Shown: positions 9,420-18,349, counted from the stretch's first letter. The stretch: DNA of 64,000 bases from Bacillus sp. V5-8f (GCF_002863565.1 NZ_PGUW01000019.1:47423-111422), one strand, 5' to 3'. Notes: a model not told the origin generated them from the letters alone. Numbers and translations: made by a program.

Positions 9420-10250
9420 TTACAACATGTAGGTGTAGGGTTGTTTTTGAGAATATAAGGTTGGTCTTGTCCTTAACAGCTTCTTCGTGTACTCATGTTG
9501 TGGATCATCAAATAATTCCAACACATTTGCAGTTTCTACTATTCTTCCATGTTGCATCACGATTACATCATCAGCCAACTCTGAAATAACTCCAAGATCA
9601 TGAGAAATGAGTAAAATAGATGTTCCATACTCAGAACGTACCTTATCTAATAGACGAAGCACTAATAATTGGCTATGAAGATCAAGTGCTGTAGTTGGCT
9701 CATCGGCAATTATAACGGAGGGTTGTAAGCACGCAGCCATCGCAATCATCACTCGTTGAAGCATACCTCCACTTAATTGAAAAGAATAGTTTTTTAACAA
9801 TTTGTCGGGATTTGGCAAATTTACACTTTTCAACACATCAATCGCAAGCTCCTTTGCTTGCTTTTTATTTAATGAAGTATGAGATTTAATCGTTTCAATA
9901 AATTGATGGCCAATCGTAAAAACTGGAGTAAATGCATTCATCGGATTTTGCATAATGAAAGCAATATCCTTCCCTCGAATTTTCCGCATTTCTCTGTTTT
10001 TTAACCCATTCAATTCCCTACCTTGTAGTGTAATGCTTCCTCTAATATCCATATTCTTTTTATCATGCAGCTGTAGGATAGACATACTTGTAACGGTTTT
10101 ACCACTACCGCTTTCCCCAACAAGACCTAGTATCTTTCCTTTTTTAATTCCAAAATTAATATCCTGAACAAGTGTGGAAATACCTTCTTGGGTTCTTACT
10201 TGTACATGTAAGTCTCTGACATTTAGAATAATTCGCTCTTTTGTTTCCAT
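9420..10250 (-). CDS. ABC transporter ATPase, NikD/OppD type
   Basis: A 276-residue ATPase with Walker A GESGSGKT, Q-loop FIMQNPMNAFTP, signature LSGGMLQRVMIAMA, Walker B VIIADEPTTALD and H-loop LLISHDLGV. The N(A)FTPVFTIG segment after the Q-loop is typical of nickel- and metallophore-type NikD/CntD proteins as well as OppD. It works with the downstream NikE-like ATPase on the two permeases encoded upstream. The gap to the permease gene is 20 bases, consistent with one transcript. Confidence 0.88.
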   Translation of the reverse strand: METKERIILNVRDLHVQVRTQEGISTLVQDINFGIKKGKILGLVGESGSGKTVTSMSILQLHDKKNMDIRGSITLQGRELNGLKNREMRKIRGKDIAFIMQNPMNAFTPVFTIGHQFIETIKSHTSLNKKQAKELAIDVLKSVNLPNPDKLLKNYSFQLSGGMLQRVMIAMAACLQPSVIIADEPTTALDLHSQLLVLRLLDKVRSEYGTSILLISHDLGVISELADDVIVMQHGRIVETANVLELFDDPQHEYTKKLLRTRPTLYSQKQPYTYML

Positions 10251-10270
10251 TATTTATCAGTCCTTTTTTA

Positions 10271-11101
10271 TTAGCGGCGTTTAACATCAAAACGTTCAGA
10301 TAGTGCTTCTCCTAATAAATTAAAGGTAACAACAACTAGCATAATCATTAACCCCGGATAAATCATTAATGCTGGATTTGTTCTAATATATGACTTCCCT
10401 TCATGAATCATCGCCCCCCACTCGGGTATAGGGGGTTGCACACCTAATCCTAAGAAGGACATGGATGATAAATTCATAATCGCCCAACCCATTTCTAATG
10501 TTCCCATTACCGCTAATGATGGAAGAACATTAGGAATAATATGTTTTTTCATGATGGTCCAAGTAGAAGATCCACTGATTTTAGCTGCAGTAATATAGTT
10601 CTGTTCTTTCAGACTTAGAACCATTCCTCGAATTACCCTTGCGTAATAAACCCATTGTACGAGAATTAATCCTAAAACAACTTGCATAAGACCTGCTCCC
10701 CAAATACCAACAAAACCAAGAACAAACAAGAGACTTGGGATCGCCATCAGACCATCACCAAATCTCATTAACAATCGATCAACCCAACCGCCTATATACC
10801 CAGCAATGATACCAATGATTAAACCAATACTTAAAGCTGAAATAAAAATAAGCATAGCATACCCAAGCGAAATTCTTGCTCCGATTAAAATCCGTGAAAG
10901 TGTACATCGACCTAAATGGTCTGTTCCTAATGGATACTCTACAGAAGGTTTCTGTAGTTTATGAGATAAATTTACAGCGATAGGGTCATTAGGTGCAAGC
11001 CACGGAGCAAAGAGGGTGATCAAAAATAACATACACAGTATAAGAGAACAAAAGACAATCACTCTTTGACTTCTTAACATATCACGAAACTTTGCTATCA
11101 T
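10271..11101 (-). CDS. ABC transporter permease, NikC/OppC type
   Basis: A 276-residue permease with about six membrane segments. The N-terminal cytoplasmic segment is followed by FAPWLAPNDP and the family-typical PLGTDHLGRC. The EAA loop appears as ISGSSTWTIMKKHIIPN. Its ATG overlaps the stop of the upstream permease by four bases (ATGA), with GGAAGG upstream, so translation is coupled. It pairs with the NikB-like permease to form the membrane channel. Confidence 0.88.
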   Translation of the reverse strand: MIAKFRDMLRSQRVIVFCSLILCMLFLITLFAPWLAPNDPIAVNLSHKLQKPSVEYPLGTDHLGRCTLSRILIGARISLGYAMLIFISALSIGLIIGIIAGYIGGWVDRLLMRFGDGLMAIPSLLFVLGFVGIWGAGLMQVVLGLILVQWVYYARVIRGMVLSLKEQNYITAAKISGSSTWTIMKKHIIPNVLPSLAVMGTLEMGWAIMNLSSMSFLGLGVQPPIPEWGAMIHEGKSYIRTNPALMIYPGLMIMLVVVTFNLLGEALSERFDVKRR

Positions 11102-12042
11102 TCGTACTGCCTTCCTTTTCTTAAAATACGTGGGTCAATATACATTTGGATAAGGTCGACAATTAAGTTACTTATAAGGAATAATCCTGCTGCTAACAGC
11201 ACATAGCCTTGAATAACAGGAACATCACGGTTAAAAACAGCCTCAATAAAATATCGTCCAAACCCAGGCCATGAAAAGACTGCCTCTACAATGATTGCTC
11301 CAGTCATTAAGTTTCCTAAATTCATCCCAAGTCCAGTAATCATAGGAGAGATGGCAATTCTTAATACATGCTTTCCCATTATAATTTTTTCATGAATCCC
11401 TCTCGTCCGTGCAAAAAGGACATAGGGCTCGTGAAGATTTTCAATAACACTTGCACGTAACAGTCGGGTATATAAAGCTATTAAAGGGAATGCCAACGTG
11501 ACAGAAGGCAATATCAAATGCCTCCATGTCCCTGTACCCTCCACTGGGAAAAGGTCTAGCTTTACTGAAAAGAAAAAAATGAACAAATATCCAAGCCAAA
11601 AGGATGGGACAGATGCCCCAATAAAAGATAGGAATCGACTTAAATGGTCCATTCCACTGTTCTTCTTTATTCCAGCTAAAAACCCAATAGGGACACTGAC
11701 TATGATAGCAATGAATAGACTACCTGCCGTTAACTGAATAGTTGCTGGCAGGCGAGAGGAAATCTCTTCCCATACAGGTTTATTCGTAACATAAGATATG
11801 CCAAAATCAAGTTGGCATATCTTAATAAGTGCATTTGCATATTGGATTAGGAGAGGTTGATCTAAGCCGAACTCATGTCTTTTTTGTTCCAACATCTCAT
11901 CTGTTGGTTGGATATGTGCTGCAGCAAAGTAAGCTTCAGCTGGATCCACTGGTGATAGATTAATCATTCCAAATGTTACTAGAGTGGCCAAAAGAAAGAT
12001 TGGAACAATGGTGATTATTCGTTTAAAAACATAAATAGCCAT
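11098..12042 (-). CDS. ABC transporter permease, NikB/OppB type
   Basis: A 314-residue permease. The N-terminus MAIYVFKRIITIVPIFLLAT is a standard OppB/NikB start, followed by LSPVDPAEAYF. The EAA-like loop is present as RTRGIHEKIIMGKHVLR. The C-terminus ends in the typical LIVDLIQMYIDPRIL. The gene follows the binding-protein gene by 19 bases and overlaps the next permease, giving the order binding protein, permease, permease, ATPase, ATPase. Confidence 0.88.
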   Translation of the reverse strand: MAIYVFKRIITIVPIFLLATLVTFGMINLSPVDPAEAYFAAAHIQPTDEMLEQKRHEFGLDQPLLIQYANALIKICQLDFGISYVTNKPVWEEISSRLPATIQLTAGSLFIAIIVSVPIGFLAGIKKNSGMDHLSRFLSFIGASVPSFWLGYLFIFFFSVKLDLFPVEGTGTWRHLILPSVTLAFPLIALYTRLLRASVIENLHEPYVLFARTRGIHEKIIMGKHVLRIAISPMITGLGMNLGNLMTGAIIVEAVFSWPGFGRYFIEAVFNRDVPVIQGYVLLAAGLFLISNLIVDLIQMYIDPRILRKGRQYE

Positions 12043-12061
12043 GAAAAACCTCTCCTGTTAC

Positions 12062-13690
12062 TTACTTGTTTACACTTATTCCTGTAAATGGATGTTCATC
12101 GCGATTTGCTGGGAATGTAAAATCTGAAACATTATTTTGATAGATTGCTATTTTCCTAATATAAGATATAGGTACAATTGCACCTTGCTCTTGTAAGGAA
12201 CCTAAAATACCTGTGTACAACTTTTCACGCTCTTCTTCATCCGTAGTTTGCTGAACTTCAGCTATTTGCTCCAGTAACTCCTCCTTATTAGGATAAGATG
12301 AAATAGCTTCCCTAAACCCAAATCCTTCTGTTGCGACTATATTTACGAAAGTATGTGGGTCATATGGAGCTCCATAGTTACTGAAGAAGTTCATATCAAA
12401 CTCATTCGCTTTGAATCTTTCAACTTGAGTGGTAAGCTCAACACCAACAATATTTAATTTTACGCCTAATGCTGCCCACTCAGATTGTAATGTTTCTGCC
12501 ATTGTTTTTTGAATGGATTCAGCAGAGTTGTACATTAACTCAATTTCTAGAGGCTTCCCATCTTTTTCGCGAATATTTTTACCTTCTGGTAACTTCCATC
12601 CTGCTTCATCTAATAATTGTTGTGCTTTTTCAACATTATAATCAACTACTGTTGCATCAACATTTGAAGTATAAGGGAAATTTGTTGGTAAGATATAGTC
12701 AGCCTTCTCCTCCAAGCCAGATGTCACACCCTCAACCATTGCTTGTTTATTAAATCCATAATGTAATGCTTGACGAACACGTAGATCTGAAAGCTGTTCT
12801 TTATTCGTATTCAGCACTAGCTGTCTAGTAGCGACTGGCTCAGAAATGCTAGTTCCATAGGAACCTGTGGACTCTAATTGCTTAAAAGAATCTATACTGA
12901 TAACACCTTCACCATACACAAGGTCTAATTCACCTTTTTCGAAAGCTAGCACTCGTGTTTCAGCATCCGGAATAACTTTGACTTTAATTCGCTCAACACT
13001 TGGGAGTTCACCCCAATAATTTTCGTTACGTTTAAATACAGCAAATTCATCTGCTTTATATTCATCTAATACCCAAGGGCCAGTCCCAATTGGCTTTTCT
13101 ACACCTTTTGAAGTGTCTCCATCTTGAGGGAAACCAGATTCCCCTAAGAATCGAACTGGGCGCACAACAGCTAACTCTTGAATTGTAGGATAATACGCTT
13201 CTGTTAATGTTAACTTAAATGTATACTCATCAATAACCTCTGTTTGAGCAATCTTCGGAATAAATCCTAACCACCCATGCATATCTGCATTTTTTAATAT
13301 GGCATCAAAGTTCTTTTTTACAATATCTGCATTAAAACTTGTACCATCAGAAAACTTTACATCTTGACGTAGTTTGAACAGATACTCTTTCCCATCATCG
13401 GAAATTCCCCATGATTCTGCTAAATGTGGTTTTAACTCTCCACCAGCTTGATAGCTAACTAAAGGTTCATATATCATAGATTGTGCAAATAATTGAGATG
13501 GATTATAGACATGTGGATTCATTGTGCCTACATCCCTTGGCCAAGCAAAAGTAATTATATTTTCACTTTCAGCAATAGATTCAGATTCATTTTCAACAGA
13601 TTCACTTGTACAACCAAGTAAAGCCATAGATAAAATAAGGACCATTACGGACATTAGTAAAAATTGATTTTTATTTTTAGAGTTTAACAT
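12062..13690 (-). CDS. Substrate-binding lipoprotein of nickel/peptide-type ABC importer (SBP_bac_5)
   Basis: A 542-residue extracytoplasmic binding protein. I set the start at the ATG at 13688-13690, with AGGAGG nine bases upstream; the frame is open 23 codons further, but that part overlaps the regulatory site. The signal peptide ends in a lipobox LLGC, so the mature protein is anchored through Cys about 27. The body is an SBP_bac_5 domain: PHVYNPSQLFAQSMIYEPL, LAESWGISDDGKEY, and GTGPWVLDEYK. NikA-type proteins bind nickel-chelate or other metal-chelate complexes, OppA-type bind peptides. The near-consensus Fur box directly upstream favours a metal or metallophore substrate. It leads the five-gene operon. 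Confidence 0.88.
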   Translation of the reverse strand: MLNSKNKNQFLLMSVMVLILSMALLGCTSESVENESESIAESENIITFAWPRDVGTMNPHVYNPSQLFAQSMIYEPLVSYQAGGELKPHLAESWGISDDGKEYLFKLRQDVKFSDGTSFNADIVKKNFDAILKNADMHGWLGFIPKIAQTEVIDEYTFKLTLTEAYYPTIQELAVVRPVRFLGESGFPQDGDTSKGVEKPIGTGPWVLDEYKADEFAVFKRNENYWGELPSVERIKVKVIPDAETRVLAFEKGELDLVYGEGVISIDSFKQLESTGSYGTSISEPVATRQLVLNTNKEQLSDLRVRQALHYGFNKQAMVEGVTSGLEEKADYILPTNFPYTSNVDATVVDYNVEKAQQLLDEAGWKLPEGKNIREKDGKPLEIELMYNSAESIQKTMAETLQSEWAALGVKLNIVGVELTTQVERFKANEFDMNFFSNYGAPYDPHTFVNIVATEGFGFREAISSYPNKEELLEQIAEVQQTTDEEEREKLYTGILGSLQEQGAIVPISYIRKIAIYQNNVSDFTFPANRDEHPFTGISVNK

Positions 13691-13710
13691 AAAAGTGTTC
13701 CTCCTGAGTT

Positions 13711-13729
13711 GATAATGATAACTATTATC
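13711..13729 (-). promoter_or_regulatory. Fur box upstream of ABC importer operon
   Basis: GATAATGATAACTATTATC agrees with the 19-bp Fur consensus at 17 of 19 positions. It is 20 bases upstream of the start codon of the binding-protein gene. Binding by iron-loaded Fur here would shut the operon when iron is plentiful. Confidence 0.8.
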
Positions 13730-13759
13730 AATAGTATGGCTTGAACATATGATTGTCAA

Positions 13760-13942
13760 TGAATTTTCAGATATTTTACAAAGGATTCAAGTTATTAAGT
13801 TTAATAATTATTTTGACAACCTTAAGTCTATTTGTGATGAGCTACGGTTAGGTAAAATAGTACTTTGATTAGGTTCTAAATTAATTTGATGCCTTTTACC
13901 CTAGAGATATTATGAGTTAACACCCCATTCAAAAAAATGAAA
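13760..13942. other. Intergenic region upstream of the Fur box
   Basis: No gene seen. AT-rich; presumably contains the upstream promoter part of the ABC importer operon. Confidence 0.3.
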
Positions 13943-13987
13943 AAAGAGACTTCTCAAAAGTTTAAACAACTAATGAAAAGTCTCTCT
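13943..13987 (-). terminator. Intrinsic terminator downstream of groEL-like 3' tail
   Basis: Stem AAGAGACTT/AAGTCTCTT around a long A-rich loop. On the minus strand it is followed by TTTTTTCATTTTTTT, a strong T tract. It lies 75 bases beyond the GroEL-like Met-Met-stop at 14062-14078, where a groEL terminator would be expected. Confidence 0.65.
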
Positions 13988-14061
13988 TAATTCTGCATTA
14001 TGTTAGCATTTTGTTCGCCTACTTCTTAATATACCCTTATATACCAAGGGACTGAGCAGCT

Positions 14062-14078
14062 ATTACATCATGCCGCCC
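14062..14078 (-). repeat. 17-bp direct repeat, copy 2, matching the groEL 3' end
   Basis: Same 17 bases as at 6569-6585. The coding-like frame continues upstream on the minus strand as Ile-Gly-Gly-Met-Gly-Gly-Met-Met-stop, the GroEL C-terminal repeat, for about eight residues, then becomes unrelated (Asn-Thr-Ser-Leu-Lys-Ser). A terminator follows at 13943-13987. Confidence 0.6.
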
Positions 14079-14089
14079 ATTCCACCTAT

Positions 14090-14372
14090 TGACTTTAGTG
14101 AGGTATTCCTGCACAGCGTTTTCTTCTCACTTTTTAGCACAACCCCTTTGGTAGTCAAAATCCTTTTGTAGTAACGTCTATTTACACTATCTTACTTAAC
14201 AATTCTCCCTTATAAAAAACCAGGCTGTTTGTTTCCCTTTGTTAAAATTAGATTTATTAAGCACATTCAAAGTGTGTTGTTTATAGAAACATCTGCTTCT
14301 GATCTACTTAAGACTCTTTTCTAAACTGTGTCGAACATAGAGAAAATATGGAGCAGATACTTTGTGTAAATA
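14090..14372. other. Gene-free stretch right of repeat copy 2
   Basis: No supported gene. AT-rich sequence; a short minus-strand frame from 14321 overlaps the small ORF at 14373-14573 and looks accidental. Confidence 0.3.
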
Positions 14373-14573
14373 TCACACTGACCCGTATATTTCACATAAA
14401 CGTTTAGAGAAATTAAGAATCGCATTTTTAACCGCTTTATGTTTATCGAATAAATCAGTACCTCTTCCAATTCTTTCATTAATATCATAGGATAATGGTT
14501 TTTTTGATGCAAAAGCAATAAAAAGATTACTATCCTTAAAAACTTCTACATAGTAATTTTCATCATTCATCAC
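14373..14573 (-). CDS. Small hypothetical protein
   Basis: A 66-residue frame starting with GTG at 14571-14573 (an ATG follows directly). Composition is protein-like: mixed charged residues, YYVEVFKDSNLFIAFASKK, then a helical C-terminal half. The upstream AGGAC is a poor ribosome site. It lies in a stretch of decaying genes, just downstream of the GIY-YIG relic, and may itself be a fragment. I do not recognise a family. Confidence 0.35.
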   Translation of the reverse strand: MMNDENYYVEVFKDSNLFIAFASKKPLSYDINERIGRGTDLFDKHKAVKNAILNFSKRLCEIYGSV

Positions 14574-14610
14574 ATAGTCCTAAATATAACTAGTTCCAAA
14601 TTTTTATTAT

Positions 14611-14886
14611 TCATTTTCTATTCACCTCATTTTTTATTAGGTGTTCCCGATTATGAATTGTTAACCTTTCTGCAAAGTAATTCTTAGATTCATTCATATA
14701 GACTCTGATTGTTTGATCGTCGTAATCCTGGCCAAATAGAAAGTACACTCCCATATTTTTCAAACCCATTTTTTCCATAGTAGTCTACCTTATTCCATGA
14801 AATATAAACAGCATGAATAGTTTGACAGTTATATCGGCAATCTTAATTCCTCTAGGCGAACCAAGAGGCAAAAAAAATTGTATCAT
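14611..14886 (-). pseudogene. GIY-YIG nuclease family relic, nonsense-interrupted and truncated
   Basis: Read on the minus strand from ATG at 14884-14886, the frame gives FFLPLGSPRGIKIADIT, the usual N-terminus of the GIY-YIG family fused to DUF4357. An in-frame TAG follows (about residue 35), then the same frame resumes with MGLKNMGVYFLFGQDYDDQ and stops at 14611. GVY is the first half of the GIY-YIG signature; the second half (YIG) has become VYM, and the following Gly-Glu-Ser is Asn-Glu-Ser. The catalytic Arg-containing helix is partly kept (ERLTIHNRE). The C-terminal domain is missing. Clearly inactive. Confidence 0.7.
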
Positions 14887-14997
14887 TCTAAGTTGCATAC
14901 ATACCAAGCCTTCTACCGATTTCTTTTTTTATACTTATAGGTTCTGTCCAAAATCTCATAATATACTTCTTTTATTCTATAATTATACACAAAAATA

Positions 14998-15020
14998 TCC
15001 TGAAACTAGGCGTTTCAGGA
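14998..15020 (-). terminator. Intrinsic terminator after alpha/beta hydrolase gene
   Basis: Nine-base perfect stem TCCTGAAAC/GTTTCAGGA, followed on the minus strand by TATTTTTG. It lies 45 bases after the hydrolase stop. An imperfect copy of the same hairpin occurs at about 16838-16861. Confidence 0.65.
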
Positions 15021-15064
15021 TAAGACAGATTAAATTATGCCGCTGACTATTCCCTTCCTTAGAT

Positions 15065-16516
15065 CTATTTTCCAATCCTAGACTTAGCTGCGTCTTCCCG
15101 TATCATCTTTGCATCTTCTTCCAACAGGAAGCCCTGCTGCCTTAACAATTCGTTAGTTGCCTTATTGACACGGGAGACGTATGTCCCGTGATTTGGGTAG
15201 AGAGTCCGTAGCTTCTCTTGGCTGAAAGGTTCATGGGAACCGTAGAGAAAACAGAAACCTGCGCCTGAATTCATCCCGGTATTCGTACCCGTTGGAACTG
15301 AGTGTTTAGGTAAACGTATGCCACCAAGAGCATTGCCATTACTATCCCGTGCTATCACTACAGGAGAACTGGTTTCAACCTGGATTCGATCTCCTTTTGG
15401 CGGAGAAATGCCGGCTTTTATCCATTTCGAAAGGTGTTCATAAGCCGCATTCACCACGTATCCGGAAGGAACACGGCTTAGTCCAGGCCGATTGCAAACA
15501 TTTAGGTTCGGTAAGGGTAGGTCATCACGCTCCAAAAGCCCTAATCGGTAGTCCCAGCTTTGATAGCCTACATGTGAAGTACCAGCAACCTCCCACGTGC
15601 GAAGAACGTCTGAATCATCTTGGCGGGCCGCTACCTCTCCAAGACTGATAAGGTCATTTTCCGTATTCACCTTGATTACCTTGGTTTTTAGATCCGTACG
15701 CAACTTATCACCAATGCCAAGGTACATCATATAGCCGTCGAAAATATTCGTGAGTGGATGTATCTTGTTGTAGTACCTTACAAGGTAGCGCTCAGACTGT
15801 GAAGCTCCTGCAGCAAGAATCATCTTTGGTTTCAAATTTCCTAATGGATTAATCCCTTTAGGATGACGGATAGCCTGAGCTGCTTGTGAGTAAATATCGA
15901 AGGATAAAGAGTCATCGTTTATCGTGCCGCCATCCGTTACATCAAGCGTACCATATCTCTCTGGGCTCCATTTTTTCAGCCCTGTTGGGAGTTCCCCTGG
16001 TTGTTCCCCTCTGTGAACGCCCACTGTTTGGACAGAAACACCGACATAAGCATATCCTTCACGAAGAAAATGCTCGGAGGATGCCATCCACATGGCGTCC
16101 AGATTGTAACCACTTGTGACGTTCAGCCACTCCACGACAACTTTTCCATTGAAGTTTTCTGAAGAAATAGGTCTTCGGACCAACATACGTGTTTTATAAG
16201 GATGACCGCTGGAGATTGGAGTTGCTGTCTCAAGAGATTGCTCGGTGTTGTACCTGGCAGCTTTTCCCTCAAAGAAGAATTCTTCTTCTGTGAATCCATG
16301 CTTTTTTAGATCGATACTCGTTGCTAACTGCGGATAGTTATGGGAGGGATCGCCTAATTCATTTGACTTAATCGGGCCAGTTACGGTTGGATTCGGTACG
16401 TTTGACATCATTTCTTTTTCACCTACATTCATGTTAGATGCAGACGCTGAAGAGTACAATGAGGAAGTAAGTGTGAGAGCTGCTAAGATGGCTAGAGGTT
16501 TTTTCAACAATCTCAT
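15065..16516 (-). CDS. Secreted alpha/beta hydrolase (Abhydrolase_10 type)
   Basis: A 483-residue protein; start chosen at the ATG at 16514-16516, where GGAG lies 11 bases upstream and a signal peptide begins (MRLLKKPLAILAALTL, cleavage likely after SASA). The mature part resembles the large Abhydrolase_10 family: early VVVEWLNVTSGYNLD, nucleophile elbow GASQSERY near residue 250, and GTSHVGYQSWDY carrying the likely catalytic His near residue 315. Family members are poorly characterised esterase-like enzymes; the substrate is unknown. It is the only intact gene in a 4-kb stretch of pseudogenes, has its own terminator and a cre site 80 bases upstream, so it is likely under carbon catabolite repression. 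Confidence 0.75.
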   Translation of the reverse strand: MRLLKKPLAILAALTLTSSLYSSASASNMNVGEKEMMSNVPNPTVTGPIKSNELGDPSHNYPQLATSIDLKKHGFTEEEFFFEGKAARYNTEQSLETATPISSGHPYKTRMLVRRPISSENFNGKVVVEWLNVTSGYNLDAMWMASSEHFLREGYAYVGVSVQTVGVHRGEQPGELPTGLKKWSPERYGTLDVTDGGTINDDSLSFDIYSQAAQAIRHPKGINPLGNLKPKMILAAGASQSERYLVRYYNKIHPLTNIFDGYMMYLGIGDKLRTDLKTKVIKVNTENDLISLGEVAARQDDSDVLRTWEVAGTSHVGYQSWDYRLGLLERDDLPLPNLNVCNRPGLSRVPSGYVVNAAYEHLSKWIKAGISPPKGDRIQVETSSPVVIARDSNGNALGGIRLPKHSVPTGTNTGMNSGAGFCFLYGSHEPFSQEKLRTLYPNHGTYVSRVNKATNELLRQQGFLLEEDAKMIREDAAKSRIGK

Positions 16517-16595
16517 AACATTATCATCTCCTATACATAACCATATTGGACAAGAGCTTAACCTCATTTCACCTCCTATATTGTCAGAATAAATA

Positions 16596-16609
16596 TGTAA
16601 GCGTTTACT
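16596..16609. promoter_or_regulatory. CcpA-binding cre site upstream of hydrolase
   Basis: TGTAAGCGTTTACT matches the cre consensus TGWAANCGNTNWCW. The same 14-mer, reversed, occurs at 48171-48184 upstream of the alcohol dehydrogenase gene. Confidence 0.7.
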
Positions 16610-16722
16610 TAAGATGTTTATTTCAAGTTAGCAGAAAACACATACCCCTTAAAAGGGTCTATTGGGTCATTTTAACAATAACGAACGATGGATGAAGATA
16701 AAATACATAGATACAACAATCC

Positions 16723-16803
16723 GGGGAATATAAAAAGCTGAACTGTTCGATTGGTAATCTCAGTTGTCTTAATATCTCGTGGCAATCCGAACGGCAAAAA
16801 ATT
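16723..16803 (-). pseudogene. Second N-terminal fragment of a GIY-YIG family gene
   Basis: The minus strand gives FLPFGLPRDIKTTEITNRTV and then VQLFIFP, the N-terminal segment of the same family as the relic at 14611-14886. A stop precedes it and the GIY-YIG domain itself is absent. The hairpin-like sequence CCTGAAACTGGTGGCGTTTC upstream matches the one next to the first copy, so a duplication included flanking DNA. Confidence 0.6.
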
Positions 16804-17006
16804 TTAATTCTGTTAAATAATAATACACAAAAATACCTGAAACTGGTGGCGTTTCTGGACTGAATTTACTATTAGTTACTTGGTTGAAAGGACATTAAAT
16901 AAGATATTTTTATTAATTGATGTATTTAATTCTCGATTTTATAACTTCCATTGTGCCTTCAGCTATATGACCATTTAGAATGGCTATTTGTTCCTATATG
17001 AAGCTG

Positions 17007-17532
17007 TTAAGGTGTAAATTTCGGGCGCATTCCGCTCCCTGGAGAGATTCGTTCAAAGGCACGGAAGACTCTATATACAGTTTCATCCTCTAAACGGCGT
17101 CGAATAATTTGCAGGCCAATCGTTAATCCCTCCTCGGAAAATCCACAATTGATTCACGCAGCCGTATGGCCAGTGAGATGGATAAGATACGTCAAAAACC
17201 ATCTGTGGAATGGGTTGATAGGCTTCCCATTTATCTCGGTAGGTCCGAAAATATCAACAGAACACGCTGGAACTGCTGTAGGTTGGACATATGATGATAT
17301 CATAATCTTTAAAAATAGTTAAATCAGTACATTCATTGCTAGATAAATTAGTAGAGCCACTATTAGAACAATAAAATGTTTGGCTACTCCATGATTTTTC
17401 CTTTGGCCGGACAACTTGGTTGTCATAATTAAATCCGAGACTATCCAAATCAGCACCTAGGAGGAGACGGCCTGGAAAAGTGGACGGAAGAAAATCGTCA
17501 TATGTAACGAAGATATTGTGGTCTGGTATCAT
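17007..17532 (-). pseudogene. C-terminal part of an amidase (amidase signature family), frameshifted
   Basis: A 92-codon frame (17254-17532) contains DYDIIICPT, the amidase segment that precedes the C-terminal loop. A one-base shift gives AVPACSVDIFGPTEING and then NPFHRWFLTYLIHLTGHTAA. After a stop and another shift comes CGFSEEGLTIGLQIIRRRLE and finally GMRPKFT before TAA at 17007. This is the standard end of GatA-like amidases (GxPxGLQIIGRRxxDE). The catalytic Ser-Ser-Lys half is not present upstream, so the gene is a dead 3' fragment. Confidence 0.75.
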
Positions 17533-17959
17533 GGGGCATCATCACATCACTCGTCCAGAGGATTGGCCCGTTATGCCAACCGCTTACATGGACTTTTCAT
17601 TAAAATCCGTAGGATTTTTGACCCGAAATCCTGCGCTTGATGTTCCTCCATCCAAATCAAAAAATGCGGGCCAGTTATTATATTTATTCGGCTGATACAT
17701 TTGAAATAAATATTGAGCTTACAATCACATTTTAAGAACACTTAAAATTCATATTATTGACAACAATCTTAGTCATTTAATAGTATTAATTTTATAAAGT
17801 GAATAACATTAGAGTCGAAATGACCGTCTCGCCCCACCTCCCCGTTTAACAAAGCCAATTAACTAATAAACCAGGGAAATAAATTGCCTACCCAATTGTT
17901 AAACATTACTCTCCTATAGTTATGCATGAAAACCCATGAAGGCAGCAACTGGACTTCAC
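17533..17959. other. Degenerate stretch upstream of amidase relic
   Basis: No intact gene. A 38-codon frame on the minus strand from 17697 (MYQPNKYNNWPAFFDLDGGT) is protein-like but stops early; I do not recognise it. Probably further gene debris. Confidence 0.3.
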
Positions 17960-18125
17960 ATTCCTTCTGGCTTTTCCTGCCCATTTGTGACGGTGATCAT
18001 TAACCTTACCTTGTGAAATCCGAAATCCCACTGTGTAGTCGTTACCGACTGCTTCACGAACAGCTTTAGATACCTCAACTAATAGACGAATTGGGTTTTC
18101 TTTGAAAGAGCTTGAAATATAGCAT
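17960..18125 (-). pseudogene. NADH:flavin oxidoreductase (Old Yellow Enzyme family) fragment
   Basis: The minus strand encodes FKENPIRLLVEVSKAVREAV followed by GNDYTVGFRIS, matching the OYE-family stretch where the barrel helix R..L..EV..AVR..VG is followed by VG.R.S. Neither the FMN-binding N-terminus nor the C-terminus is present. A short inactive remnant. Confidence 0.6.
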
Positions 18126-18130
18126 AAGCC

Positions 18131-18349
18131 GTGATTACAACTGCAAAGGTAAGAACGCTGCCCTCTTAAAAGAAGGAATTACATGTTAAGTCCCTCTCTC
18201 ACAAGAGCGTTCGGTATTTTTCATAATTGATTATATTTTTCCCGATTCATCATACCCTCCTACTTATTTGAAAAAGGCAGTTAATTCACCAAAGAACTTA
18301 TAATATATTGTTTTATTTCCCTCACTGGTTTCAGTTAACTCTTCATCAT
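18131..18349. other. Gene-free stretch
   Basis: No supported gene or RNA seen. Confidence 0.3.

Noticed and set aside
14321..14518. 65-codon minus-strand open frame
   Set aside because: Overlaps the more protein-like frame 14373-14573 in another phase and has no ribosome site.
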